Assembly (NCBI GenBank): GCA_027475525.1
Contig: JAMWFC010000090.1
Location: 248,001 to 312,000, forward strand
DNA length: 64,000 bases
DNA from: Macrolepiota albuminosa
Taxonomy: Eukaryota; Basidiomycota; Agaricomycetes; Agaricales; Agaricaceae
Reading direction: 5' to 3'
This document shows, one piece after another, positions 38,627 to 50,650 of this stretch. Within the stretch, counting starts at the first letter, position 1. Every line of letters starts with the position of its first letter. The position numbers and the translations under genes were made by a program. Under the pieces are notes generated by a model. That model was not told the origin of the DNA and searched no databases. It saw only the letters and a program-made list of their open reading frames with translations.

Positions 38627-41600
38627 TCATTGTCTACCCTCATTCAATCGACGTGAAAACGCTTCACGACATTGGTAATGGGTGACCTCGCCCCTGTATT
38701 GGTATTCCTTGAGTGAAGCAGTTTGATTTATAACATATAGACTTACCGGGGTGCATGGACAGCGATAACACTATTGCCTATACGTTTATGGCACTGTGGA
38801 CATCTAGAAGCGTGTTGAACACAAGGATATCCACTGATTGTCGATAGATGAAAGACTCACATGCGGCTATCGGTCACTTTAACCCTCTTGGTCTGGAGAA
38901 GCATCAACCTTCTGCTGAGCTGGTCATTTCGTGCCTGGCTGATATGTCGAATTATGCTCGTGTCAAAAAGTGGAGCTCGAAGGGCTTCAAAGAGGAAAGC
39001 TCGGACATCCTTCGCCGTTACCAGGGGAGGCAATAGTTGTAATGTTTCCACGATATCCAGCCGTGAACTATGCCGGCCTATTAGATCAAGAGCCGGAGAG
39101 AGAAGATCCTCGTGAACTTTGACAGTAGGTCGTAGGTACAATCGTAGGAGCGTCAAAAAGACGCTCTTAGTTTCCGTCCCTAGCTCATACACTCGTTTGC
39201 AATATCTGACACAACATCCATGAAACGACTTAGATCAGTATTAACAAGGCACTTACTCCTCTGCCTTCAGGTAATCATGCATTCGATATACGTAAAGCTC
39301 AAGGGCTTGATCGTGCCGTCCAAGTCGACCCAAAAGGATGGCCCGTGCTTCAAATAGATCTTCGCGTATTCATTAAGGACACGGAGATAAGCGAATACCG
39401 GTTGACGTACCTGTAGAAGACAATGCGCTATAGAGGCGATCAACACTATAGGTATTGTTGGAGCTAATGAACTGCAATAATTTAGTGTACACTTCATTCC
39501 GTGTTTCTAGATTGTTGTTCAGTAAGCATGTGGTTACTTTCTCGAACAACCCAGTGAGTTCTGCTTACTATCGTCGCCCCTCTTTTTCGCCGACATTATC
39601 ATGCCGAAGTAAAGCTCGGCAAGTCTATCGTGGAAAGCTGGGATTTGCTCATGCCTCTCTTCGATGATGAACTCAAGATACCGGGCCGAAATCTTTGGGT
39701 CGATGCCCGCAAGAAAGATAGAGACGTCCTGGCGGGGCAGTTCGACATCCTCTGAGGTAAAAATCTTTATCAAGGTATATCATCAGACTTTCATCACCTG
39801 ATATGAAAGTCAGACTCACATCAAATGCCAGATCAGAGTCAACCGAAAAGACCCATCGCGACGATTCAAAGATCTGTTGAAGATGCTCGGGTCCTAATTT
39901 CTGAAGGTATTGTATCGTCGGGGACAGCTTGTCTTCAATATCCGCCTCTTTCTCCCCAAGTCTAAATAAATTGTGATCAGAGAATGTTGATATTCGAGCA
40001 CTTCCAACCCACTCTCTGAGCAGCGCTAGAGCTCGCGCGTGCATCTTCTTGCCATTGAACAAATCTATCAATTCAGCGTATTTCTACAAAAGTAAATATC
40101 ATGAACCAGCATAGAAGGAACCATTCTAATAATACTCACCTGGTGAGTCCTCAATTCCTCCTCAACCTCAGAGACTTCACACCAATTCGGAAGCCGACAC
40201 AAAGAGCCAAGGAGCGAAGGGCGTATCACAAGATACGACTTATACAGCGCCGTATCAACGATTTGAGCACATCGCAGCAACTGTCCAGGTGTCAACACCG
40301 CCAAAGGCGCATTAGGCAACGCAAAGAGCTCTTCTATCGATGCTTCGGACAAAGGGGCAGCTGCATGGGACTGATTTTTGGGCGTTATGCCCACAGATTC
40401 TAGCGCTTTGCCGAGTTTGGGTCGTCTGTCGGAGAGATATCGCAGTAGTGCCTCAATTGAACGATGCAAATCGTCTAACAATGATATGAGACGAAAGAAA
40501 GTCTGGGAAGGAACGGAGGATAGCATACCAGGAACAGCTCGCTTATTCTTAGAGCTAGTCGTCGGTGGAGGCGCAGGCTCTTCCTTCGCCGCGGCGGAGC
40601 GGATCATTGCACCAACCTTCCCACCGAGTCCTGTCCCTATTCTTTCACGTATCGATTCAGCAACAGGCCCGACGGGACCTGTAAGAGTCTCCAATAATCC
40701 TCCCATAGCTGACACGTCCTGGCTTTGAACCTCATTGCCACCCTTATCCTCCTTCTGCGCATTGTCCATATCATCGGAGCTAGACGTGGTCGAATTTGGA
40801 CCATTGATAACAGGTTTTGGGCCGCCATAAAGTGGAATCCAGTCATTGACTCGTACGGATAGGCGGCCAGCAACTTGTTCTGGATATAATGCTACAACCT
40901 TGGCGGGATTGAAGTCAAGCTCAATAAAGGTGTCGATTGCTGCGTCGAATCTGGCCTCTCGAAATTCTGCAACCGCGTTGAGCGCACATATTCGCGTTCT
41001 ACGTGTCCTCTGGAGAAAACGAGGAAGTCTATTAGTTGAGACTTATTTTCCACTTTTATGCGAATATGTTCACCTTGTCAGGCAGCACAGCTTCATCCAG
41101 AGTATCAAGTAATGCATTCGCATCCGCGTACTTGCCATCTATCACTAGTTCGTCAAGTTGCTCTGCCCAAGGCTTCATTCTGAACTGCCATATCGTGCTA
41201 CCCTCCGTAGCGGCTGTTGTCCGGTCTGTCGGAGTCGTAACGAGATATAAAGGAGCTTTCTCAACTGAAGAGGGGGTAAGGAAACGAATGGTGGCATTGG
41301 CGACGGGTCCTGCCGTTCCTGGAAGGCTTGAAGAAGCGGAGGAAGATTGGTCGAAGGGAAAAGGGATGGTTTGGGTTATAACAGAAGATAGTGATGAGCG
41401 GATTTGAAGGACACTGGTGGGTATGAAGCTCGGTTGGGTTGCAATTGGATTTGGATGTGTTTGTATGGAAGAAGTGGGACCTGAGGATTCTGGAGAGTGT
41501 ACGGGCACGCATCCTGGAGGAAGCACGGAGAAAATGTACGGCTTCACATAAGCTATAAAAATAATATGACTAGAGTTCGTACTGCAGTATATGAAACATA

Positions 41601-42708
41601 CCTAACTCCTCTGGCGGCGCAGGCCATTCGATTGAACCAGGCCGTGAAACCTTCGCATCTGGTCCAATCATCAGGCCTTGACCTTAAAAATAGTCAAACA
41701 GTCGTATCGCCTCATGGAAAGATTCCCTTCATACTATCTTTGGAGATTAGAACCTCTTTCTCACTAATCCGCATTGAGGCTGGTTTGGGTTTTGCGCCAA
41801 GTCCCAGAGTCATGTATCCCGTAAGACCACTCAACGCCCCCATGGCCCCAGCACTGCTAGATGAAGTAACAGGAAGAGGCGTTGTGATTTCGACTGCGGT
41901 CATTGTCGATATCGTAAAAATCGCATATTCAGTGGGTGAATATGCAAAGCAGACATTATCATGATCTAGAAACGATATTATGCGTGCTGAGTGGGGAAGA
42001 GGAGCTTCCTAACAGTAGTTTTTACGGTATAACGTAGGACTGATAACTTCCGAGACCTACCTTGACTTCCTGAGCCTCGCCGTCTCTCCACGAGTAGATG
42101 ACAACTTTTCTCCTGCACCCCACGAGAAGTTGAGTGACCAACATTGGCAAGGGTTTTGGTCTGACAAAATCATCAGCTGTAGAATGGAATTTTGCTTCCG
42201 GCTCTATGTCTTGCACTGAGGAATGCACAGCGAACGAGAACGCAGCTTTAACTCTCTGTAGTAACGTCGGTGGTGAAGTTGTGGGCAACGGAAATAGTGT
42301 AACAGTACCCTCTTCTTGAAATTAGCCCATATTATACATGAGACAGACAGAGATTACCTGAGAGGACGACTAGTAGATTTAAATCTAGATGCTTGACAAA
42401 CCCCAGCTGTTCGATTGACCTTCGTGTCAGAGCCTTCTTCACTTCTACGAAGGTAAACGACCTTTCTCCTTCATCTAGTTCGATAAGCCAACCCTTCATG
42501 TATTGTGGCAAGAGTATGAATTACCGCGTTGTTCTTCGCTATAGATGTGTAGGTTCCCCGTCGACGTCCCAATGTACAACCGGTCACCTGGGATGAAAAT
42601 CAATCAACAAGGCAAAGAATAAAACTGTCAATTACCTTGAACAGAGAAAGCGTCTATTCTCTCCTTAAAGCCCTGTATTATCGGAATGGGGTTTAAGAAG
42701 GGCGCCAT
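38627..42708 (-). CDS. VPS39: Vacuolar fusion protein VAM6/VPS39 (HOPS subunit)
   Basis: A long gene with many short introns. The N-terminus (APFLNPIPIIQGFKERIDAFS, intron, GDRLYIGTSTGNLHIYS) starts the CNH-type beta-propeller, which continues through FVRPKPLPMLVTQLLVGCRRKVVIYSW and SFLDHDNVCFAYSPTEYAIF. The middle includes KYADANALLDTLDE, EFREARFDAAIDTFIELDFNP and the VPS39 domain 1 region near 40200-40450 (LDTALYKSYL-like segment). Helical repeats follow (YAELIDLFNGKKMHARALALLREW, PEHLQQIF). The end is the zinc-finger-like VPS39 domain 2: CPQCHKRIGNSVIAVHAPRG, then THYQCREAF, stop at 38627-38629. HOPS tethers late endosomes, autophagosomes and vacuoles and binds the Rab Ypt7. The start ATG at 42708 gives the conserved N-terminus. 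Confidence 0.9.
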
Positions 42709-43590
42709 TGTGCACGACGACCACTCGTGCAACCAATGTCGACGTGCCACGGCACGTGACAGAGAAAATCCGGGACGAGGACACCGGTTTTCCAATCACA
42801 ACCCAATTCTCCCTTGGCCTGAGCCCTTCCTTCTTGTTGTAGAAGTGATCAACAGTTTGGTAATGTGTATTGTTGACAAAGTTGCTCAGTCTGTAGTATA
42901 ACGACTGATATTCTCCATGTACCTGTTGACGAAGCTACTAGGTACATAATTAGTATTCGTAGATAAAAGTGACAAGGGCCTGGGTTTATCTCAGCCTGTG
43001 GTATAACGACTGAGTACTGAGGTGTTCCGGTGTTCGCATCCGATCCTCTCGTGTCCTATTCTTACGCTCGTCACGTGCTAGCTCCTTCCTGCTCAACATG
43101 GTATCATGATGCATGCATCTTACACTTAACCCCTGAAGGTGAAGGAACTTTGAGCCTTCTTTACTCTTCTAGATCTACGATGTCTGCCTATCCCGCCTCA
43201 ATCACCAACAGGGGTCTGTACCATTACAGGGTCTTTGTTCCTTTAAATATGAGACTTTGGAAATCACTCAAAGGCTTCATATTCGAAAAGTGATATAGAT
43301 ATTTGAAGAGTGATCAGATATGCACAGCGTCAAGTAGGTGGATCCTCGTAATGGAAATTGTTACAGACTGAAACCTCTGAGAGACCGAAGGATGGGTCGT
43401 CGCCCTTTTATATTTCGTCCCAACTTGGAATTGCCCATATGGCATGCCATTACACTCAGGCTATCCAATTCCTTATATTGCAAACTAGCTCGCGATCTCT
43501 AACTGCAGTTTGACATCTGCGGGACTTTAGCTAGGTTTCTTATATAACTCTGGCCTGGCTTCAATCCTAGCGAGATAAACCTTTTGTGCA
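42709..43590. promoter_or_regulatory. Divergent intergenic region between VPS39 and the MFS gene
   Basis: About 880 bp between genes on opposite strands, so both promoters lie here. A phrase 'ag(c/t)ctgt(a/g)gtataacgactga' occurs twice, near 42888 and 42994, as an imperfect direct repeat. Confidence 0.6.
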
Positions 43591-45465
43591 ATGACCGCTT
43601 TAGACTACGAGGGGACTCCACTACTCAAGGACACAAAACCAACATCAATACCTTGGTCTCAAGTTCTGATCATCCTATTCATCTTGATTGCGGAACCCTT
43701 TAGTTCACAATTAATATCTCCCTTTGCACCAGAGGTAAGTATCTGTTATTGCTTTAATCCGATGCGAGCCCTATCAATGAACTCAGCTCATTCGAGAAAT
43801 TGGAATCACGCATGGGAATGAAACACACGTTGGCTATTATGTTGGAATATTGGTGCGTCTTTTACGTCTAACTTTTCCTCGGTCTCCGCTGAACCGCACC
43901 AGCAATCAGCATTCTACTTGTCGGAAGCAGCAGGTGTTTTCTACCTGGGAAGATTGTCAGACCGGATTGGTCGCAAGCCCGTCATCCTGCTTGGTTTGGC
44001 TGGAATACCCGTGTCGTCGCTGTGGTTCGGACTTTCTAAATCTATCTGGGGCCTTGTTCTAAGGTAAATAGCTTATCTTATCTGATCCAAACTGTCAAGG
44101 CTCTAAACGTGTTTTCAACTTTTAGCCGCTGCCTCTGTGGTATATTGAGTCAGTCTCTGAAATACCCAATTCTAAGCTATCTCATGAAATTGTCTAGATG
44201 GGAATGTAGGCGTCATTAAGTCGTGAGCAAGTACTGTATATGCAGGATTCATCATTTTTAAATCACGATACTCACACAGAATGTTACCTGACTTGACAAT
44301 CGCAGAAAATTTGCCGATAGTGAGACCTTATGTCTACCCCAGTATGTCAAGTCTTATACGTGAGCCAGATTTGGGGTTGTTTGCCTCTTTCTTGGAATAT
44401 CGGCGCGACAGTGGGTTCTATCCATAACACGGTAATTTGCATTCACATTTCTCCTATAGGTCGGACCCATCGTCGGTGGCTACCTCTCCCGGCCTGCAGA
44501 ACGATACCCTCGCATATTCGGAGACTTCCAGTTTTTCAAGACTTACCCATACTTTTTACCTTGTGCCATCCCCTCTATGTTCTCCGCCGTTGCTTGGGTT
44601 GCTGTGTTCTACCTACTCAAAGAGACTGTCAAGTCCCCTGTTCCAATCAGACATCTCTTCAGGACCGAATACCAAGGAGAGACCGCACGGGGTACACCTC
44701 TTCGACAAGTTCTCAACTCTAGGGTCATCATCTCAGTGGGCAGTTACGCATTCGTCGCTCTTATTGAAATAGCATATCGCGCCATACTACCTCTTTTTCT
44801 CGCGACACCCATTGATTTTGGTGGTCTGGGGCTTCCTCCCCCGACCATTGGGAATATTCTTGCTGCGGTTGGAGTATCTACAGGAAGTCTTCAGGTCTTA
44901 TGCTTCTCATCAATTCATCGACGATTGGGCGATAAAGCCACATTTGTGAAAGGGCTTGCGGGTGCTCTTCCTTTATTCCTTATGTTTCCAATTGCGCATC
45001 TGCTAGTCAAGACATATGGTTTTAATTGTTTTCTATGGGTGGTAATCGCTTTGCAGTCGATTATGTCATTTGGATATGGTTTGTCGTTTGGTGAGAATCC
45101 GTAACCGCGATATTTCCCTCTTATCTCATACTCAATTGTCTTGTTTGGGCTTGCTAGGGGCAATCTTCATGTATATAACTGCTGCTGCGCCCGACAGAAC
45201 CTCACTAGGCGTGACACATGGCTTGAGCCAAGTACGTCGCTATATATAGCAGGAATCGCCATTAATGGTCCAAATGCAGATGTCGATCAGCCTAATGAGG
45301 ACTATCGGCCCGGCTGGTGCGAATGGCCTATTCTCTCTGTCAATCGAACATGGGTATCTTGGTGGTCATCTTGTTTACTACGTCCTTTCCGTTATGACAG
45401 GTATCGGGGTCGTTGTTACAAATTACCTGTTACCACGAAAGCTGCGGAATGTTGCGGCAAGCTAA
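43591..45465 (+). CDS. MFS transporter, DHA1/ZIFL-like drug:proton antiporter type
   Basis: Twelve membrane helices are suggested. The first exon gives QVLIILFILIAEPFSSQLISPFAPE, followed by LIREIGITHGNETHVGYYVGIL. The signature loop 2-3 motif is LGRLSDRIGRKPVILLGLAG. Then come NGNVGVIKSMLPDLT and, in the largest exon (44460-45091), GPIVGGYLSRPAERYP, FFKTYPYFLPC and the helices of the second half. The C-terminus GIGVVVTNYLLPRKLRNVAAS ends at TAA 45463-45465. GNVGVIKS and the SRPAERYP box fit the fungal family related to ZIFL transporters, which export drugs, peptides or metal-chelate complexes by proton antiport at the plasma or vacuolar membrane. One exon, around 44280-44405, cannot be joined cleanly with standard splice sites, so the gene may carry a small lesion. 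Confidence 0.8.
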
Positions 45466-45828
45466 GCGCAGATGTGACAGACTTAGTGAGTCTAGCAACA
45501 CGGACGGAACTGAAGGTTCAGATAGACGATTGACTAAAGAACACATACAATGCATGTAGTGTTACATACCTGGAAGTTCATGGATTTTGATAAGATGATT
45601 AGACTAAAGAATACATGAACATTCAAGTGGCTGAAATTTATCTATGTGGTCATGTGAATGGTCTACTCCCAACACTTACCTGATAGAGTGTGCTACAACC
45701 TGAACCTGCATACATGATTAAGTGTACTAAGGTAGATCATAAGTAAAGTGTTCTGAGAAGTATACATAGCTGCTCACCCTCAGTATATTTTGACTGAGGG
45801 TGTGGTTACTGTGTCTGGGTTTATATGT
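45466..45828. other. Gene 3' flank passing into transposon DNA
   Basis: No gene is seen. A perfect 10 bp inverted repeat (CACCCTCAGT at 45775-45784, ACTGAGGGTG at 45793-45802) sits next to the family-3 LTR. The adjoining block is shared with 12269-12303. Confidence 0.5.
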
Positions 45829-46470
45829 TGATGATGCCCAAAAGTTGGTCAGTAGCAGACACAGTTTATCACTACTAACCTGGAAATATGTGTTGGGCAT
45901 GGTAAGTGTGTGGAGGAGTCCTGAGCAGATTCCAGAGAACACATCAATCAATGAGTTGTGTAGCAAGAAAAGATGTGAGTCAATAAGGTAAATGTGGTAA
46001 GAAGAGTGTGCTAATGACAAAGTGTGCCTAAAAAGAGGGAGATGGAAAATATAAGTGTTTTATATAAGGAGCAGCAAGGAGAAAATTAAAAGCTTACATG
46101 TTCTAAGCTGTCCGTATATGTAGGGTGCCAAAGTATAAAGTCAGAAAGAGTTCTGCAGCAAGCAGACTAGATGTTCAGACAGCTGATGACTAAGTTAAGT
46201 CAGTCCAAAAGATATCTGAACTGTGAGGTGAACTGAACAGACTGAAGCATACAAGCCTCTGTTGCATTACTACTGACAAAACAATAAGTGTTTATAATAA
46301 AATGAGTTCACTATCACTAAGTGGCTAAGTATCAGTGAACTGGAAAGAATGTAAGTAGACACTGTGAATTAAACTATATACTAAGAAGTCTACCAGCCTA
46401 CTATCTGTCTAATTAGGTAAGAGCACTAAGCAATGTCAGGTGCCAAGGTAAAATGCCAAGCTGTCTGTCA
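45829..46470 (-). repeat. LTR, family 3 (642 bp)
   Basis: The reverse complement runs TGACAGACAGCTTGGC ... GGGCATCATCA and aligns with 9735-10390 and 2776-3392. No matching target duplication was seen, and no internal sequence is attached. Confidence 0.65.
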
Positions 46471-46484
46471 TGGAGAAATCTTAT

Positions 46485-46764
46485 TGTCAGGAGACTCCTT
46501 ATGTCTTCTCTCTTTCACTCTTTATTCCTTCCTTCTCCCTTCATTCATTTTCTTCTTTCTTCTTTCATTCTTTTACTTTACTGCTTCTATTCTTTCAACA
46601 CTATCTATTAGTACTATTTTTAGCCTTTGAAGTGCTCAGGTTCTTTAGCTATCATTCAGACAAGTGTGGCTCCTTCAATACATCATATAAACTGCTTATA
46701 TAAGCTGGAGCTTGCCTTTCTAACTTTCAAAGTCCAGAGTTTTCCTGCCTTGTTTGTGCAATTA
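46485..46764 (+). repeat. Truncated LTR, family 1, interrupted by a Tc1 element
   Basis: It starts TGTCAGGAGACTCC like the other family-1 LTRs and breaks off mid-LTR at a TA, where the Tc1 terminal repeat starts. The missing right half was not found beyond the Tc1 remnant. Confidence 0.7.
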
Positions 46765-47350
46765 CAGTGGCTCAAAAAAGTGTCTCAATGTTTCATAGTT
46801 TTTGAAAGATGGCATTGGCATGTAGGAATAGAAGTATCTAAAATTTCAAATAAATCATGTAAAGTACTATGGCATTGTAGCTACAGATCACATCTAGGAT
46901 TATGTAATTTGAATCAAAACTTATGAAGTAATTGCTATTTTAAAATATTCATTCATTAGGATACTTTTTTGAGCATCTCTAATTTTAGTATCTAGTACTT
47001 TACATATATGTCCTCTATTTGCTTGGATAACTGCTTGAATCCTTCTAGGCATGCTTTCTATCAGTCCTTGGCATACTTCTGGTGGTATTTCATCCCACTC
47101 TTTTGCAACTCTCTCTTACAATTTATGCACACCATGAGAAGGTATTTCATACTGCCTAAGCTGCTTCTTAAGGTACTCCCAGAGATGTTCAATAGGATTG
47201 AGATCAGGGGATTGAGCTGGCCACCAGAGAACATCAAAGTTGTTGTTTTCAAACCACTTGTTAGCCCTCTTGGAGTTGTGTTTGGGGTCATTGTCCTGTT
47301 GAAAATAGCAGGCACCCTCCTCTATCTTCAACTTACTTTTAGTCTTTACC
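46765..47350 (-). mobile_element. Tc1/mariner transposase remnant with one terminal repeat
   Basis: The left end is the terminal repeat CAGTGGCTCAAAAAAGTGTC after a TA (46763-46764). On the minus strand the frame 47116-47331 gives the C-terminal half of a DDE transposase: CYFQQDNDPKH carries the second catalytic Asp, then WFENNNFDVLWWPAQSPDLN, and PIEHLWEYLKKQL carries the third acidic residue. After a TAA the same frame continues ERVAKEWDEIPPEVC to IQANRGHICKVLD, the usual Tc1 tail. The N-terminal helix-turn-helix half and the second terminal repeat are missing, so the copy is dead. Confidence 0.85.
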
Positions 47351-47803
47351 TCTAGTTTTTCTTTAATTGATATTTAACTTGCTCTACTTTGTCATCATAA
47401 CTTGTCTATGCCCTCAGATAATTTCAGAATGGTCATTGTGAGACATGCAGTTGTCACACTACTTAGACATCAGAGACTCACTTTCTCCAAAAATGCTCAC
47501 TGGAGACAACTCAGCTGCTAGTTTCTTTGGACCTAAATATAGTGATACATTGTCTGATCCAAAAGCAAATTGTCTTTCAGATCAGGACATTGATCAACCC
47601 TCAGGTTTCTTTCATACCCAAGCCATTGAATCTGTAGCATGAGGCACTCTGCTTGAGCAAGTAGATTCAACAGCAGGAATGACTAGAATGGACTCAGCTT
47701 TGCAGACTATGATCTTAATCTGATAGTGTTAGAAAAGTATCAACAGATTCTATCTTGTCATCTCTTTTAGTGATTGCCTCTCATCTTGCTTCTATCTGGA
47801 CAG
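47351..47803. other. Non-coding; nothing recognised
   Basis: A 65-codon plus-strand frame (47445-47642) has no known motif. The stretch is CpG-poor, like the flanking repeats. Confidence 0.4.
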
Positions 47804-48308
47804 TGTAAGGATGACCTCCAAAGGTTATGGCTCAGTCACACAGCTAGCAGAGGGAGATCCAAAGTGTATTAGAATATATACTAACAATATCATAATAACT
47901 ACTCACTTGGCAAAGGGAGATCCAAAGAAAACAAGTCTAGGGATTTCCTATGCCAGATTAGATGCTTCTGGGGCCTCTGAAGCATGGGAAACAACTGTAC
48001 AGTACAACAAAATCTTAAAAACTCAAAAATTGCCTAAATAAACAACTATACAAATAAGGCAGGAAAACTCTGAACTTTGAAAGTCAGAAAGGCAAACTCT
48101 GGCTTATGTAAGTGGTCTAAAAGCAGTACTGAAGGGCCCACACTTGTCTGAATGATAGCTAAAGAACCAGAGCACCTCAAAGGCTGAAAGTAGTACTAAT
48201 AGATAGTGTTGAAAGAATAGAAGCAGTAAAGTAAAAGAATGACAGAGGCAATAAGGAAATGAAGAAAGAAGGAATAAAAAAAAGGAGGAGATAAGGAGTC
48301 CTCTGACA
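47804..48308 (-). mobile_element. Solo LTR, family 1
   Basis: 505 bp, TG...CA, homologous along its length with 1120-1618 in the same orientation. The flanking 5-mers are GACAG and GGCAG, a target duplication with one later change. No internal sequence is attached. Confidence 0.8.
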
Positions 48309-48900
48309 GGCAGAAGCATCAGTCAATCTTTATTTGGCAAAGAGTGAGCTATCAAATTAACTTCATACAACTTAAAAAGCTTAAAAATTCTATTTCAAGG
48401 TTGATCTGAAAACTTATTATTATGGATCATTATGTGGATTTTGAAAAGCTTCATGTAACTTTTAACAAGGGTTATAAATACAACAATAAGCTCAAAGACT
48501 TGGCTGGTAGATTTTCTATTGTTAAAAGGGATTATGTCACTGCACAACTGTCAGAATTTTCTGACTCAGAAAAACTTCTACAAAGCAAAAAAAACACCTA
48601 TGCAAATTTGACAGCAAACAAAATGTACAGTCAAACCTCTTATAATCTATAGCCTCTCCATGGAAGCTAAAAAGTATGGGTTATTAGAGGGTATGGGTTA
48701 TGAAAGGTGTCATTATAAAATCATTTCTTAGGCTTATTTTTCATTGATATACATATATATAGCTAATTTTTACTATGTAAAATTATCTAGACATTATTGA
48801 ATGCAAAAAACTTTGAAAAAGTAGAAGGTCAAAGAGACTGAACTTTTTGAAGCTGTGTTTGGCATCCAAAGTTTAAAAGAATGCACTGAGTGCTTCTTGT
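48309..48900. other. Non-coding AT-rich DNA
   Basis: A 76-codon plus-strand frame (48422-48652) is Lys/Asn-rich without a known motif. Nothing else was recognised. Confidence 0.4.
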
Positions 48901-48929
48901 TGTGATGGCTTTAATATCATTACCATTTA

Positions 48930-50650
48930 TCTCTCTGTTTTGTTCAGCCTTGCAACATTTGACAACTGCCTTGTAGATATCTTTTCAGTTTCCTCCTCTG
49001 TTTCAACATCATGCATCATGTCTTCAATTGACAAGGTTAAGTAATTTATTGATTGACATCCAATTACTATGCTGAAGGATTCTGAGACTCTCCAGATAAG
49101 ACAAGGCCTGTTCAACCTCAATATCAGCTGTAGTGTCCATAGATTTGGCCATGTTGAGGAGGGATAATACTAGAACTAATGGAGTAGCAGCAGGCTCATT
49201 GGACAACAGATTAAGAAGTTCATAAGGCAGGTCTTGGCAGGTCCATCCAAGAACTCCAGAAGAACAAAGACACATTCTCTGTCCAGATGATCACCTCCAT
49301 ACTGGCATGCCACCAGATGGTTGCACACATCCATTGTCCAATTCTCCAAGTTGCTAAACTTGGACTCTCCTCTGTACAGATGGATGTGTTTTGACTCTGC
49401 CTTTCATGGTTTTATACTGTCAGGTAGGTGCAGTGCTACGCCTACCACATCATCAATAATACTACTAAGGCGTTGGTGCATATTCTCAGTATACACCTTT
49501 GTTGCCTCAGTTACTCCAGGTGTTTTATTCCTGCCTTTAGCAGGAGGTACCACAGAGAATGCACATACAGGCCATTGGCCTGTATAGTACAATTTCCCTA
49601 CTTCATTCCAGTGCAGTGGACTTTCTTGTCCCCCTAGTTCCACCATCACCTGTTGATCAGGAAGTCGATTTGGATCTATAGAGGGTGGGTCCCCTCTTCT
49701 AGTGTCAGGCTGTCATGTCCATTGGACATATTGCCTTCTCATCTCATTGATGAGCATTATCCCATTGAATGTGATACCCTGGTTATCTATCTAGGAGTGT
49801 CCCTGGTCTTGGTTTTGCATGCACTGATAAGTCATTCTCTCTGCAAACTTATCTGCCAATGGCACTTGATTTGTCAGTAGAGTATTCTCCACTGATTCCT
49901 GTTTTGTGTGAGGGTGCACTGACTCCTCTGCCTTGGGTAGGTGACTGTCTACCACAGGAATGGTAGATACCAATTCTGCTGTTGACAAAGGTCTCCTTCA
50001 TTGACCTCAGAACACATTTTGCCTTTGTGCTGCAGTGAACCTTGCTGCAAACTGCTCATCAGACTCCTCTGCTTGCTAGAGTGCATATATATTGCTCATT
50101 GCCTCCTCCAAATATGGAGACAACTTTGGCTTTGCTGAAGGGAGTATATTTGGAATCAAATTTGCTCCCTCTGGGATCGAGGCAGCTGATCCTCAATTAG
50201 CCTTGCAGTACATATATGCTTGGGCTTCAAGCTCAAGAATCTGAACATACAAGGTAATATATTCAATGGTATTCAACTGAGATACATTGTCACCTCGAGC
50301 TTGTATTAACCGTATGTGCTTCAGTACATACAGTCCTAGTCGAGCATGCATGGTATCTTTAGTAATGCTAGGGTATCTTTTTCATAGCATGGCACACTGA
50401 ACCTGAAGGGTGGACTCACTCCATCTACTCTCTTCATCATCAGAAGTTTTGTCCTTCCAGTGTACTGCTGGCATTCTCTGCTCAGGAATTGCTGTTTCCT
50501 GCAGCACTCATGGAGTGGATTCAGTTGAAACTCTCCAACTGCCTGCTTCTGGTCTCAGCATCTTCCCCAGGAAGTACGACAAAGGTCTGTGACCTTCAGT
50601 AGGGCCCTGCACACTACTCTTGCTCTGGAACTGTCGCCCTGACCTCCTGG
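48930..50650 (-). pseudogene. Decayed chromovirus gag fragment
   Basis: Minus-strand pieces match the Gag of the chromovirus at 51.8-62.8 kb. SLIDNQGITF and INEMRRQY near 49800-49740 correspond to SLIDNQGIIF and IDEMCRQF. IDDVVGVALHLPDSIK near 49440 corresponds to VVNDALGVTLRLPDRVK. KHIHLYRGESKFSNLENW and MDVCNHLVACQYGGDHLDRE near 49390-49290 correspond to the capsid segment at 60860-60750. Stops and frameshifts break it throughout. Only gag is left, so it is a fragment of a related older element. Confidence 0.7.

Noticed and set aside
48422..48652. 76-codon Lys/Asn-rich ORF
   Set aside because: AT-rich decayed DNA readily gives such frames, and there is no motif or relative in the window.
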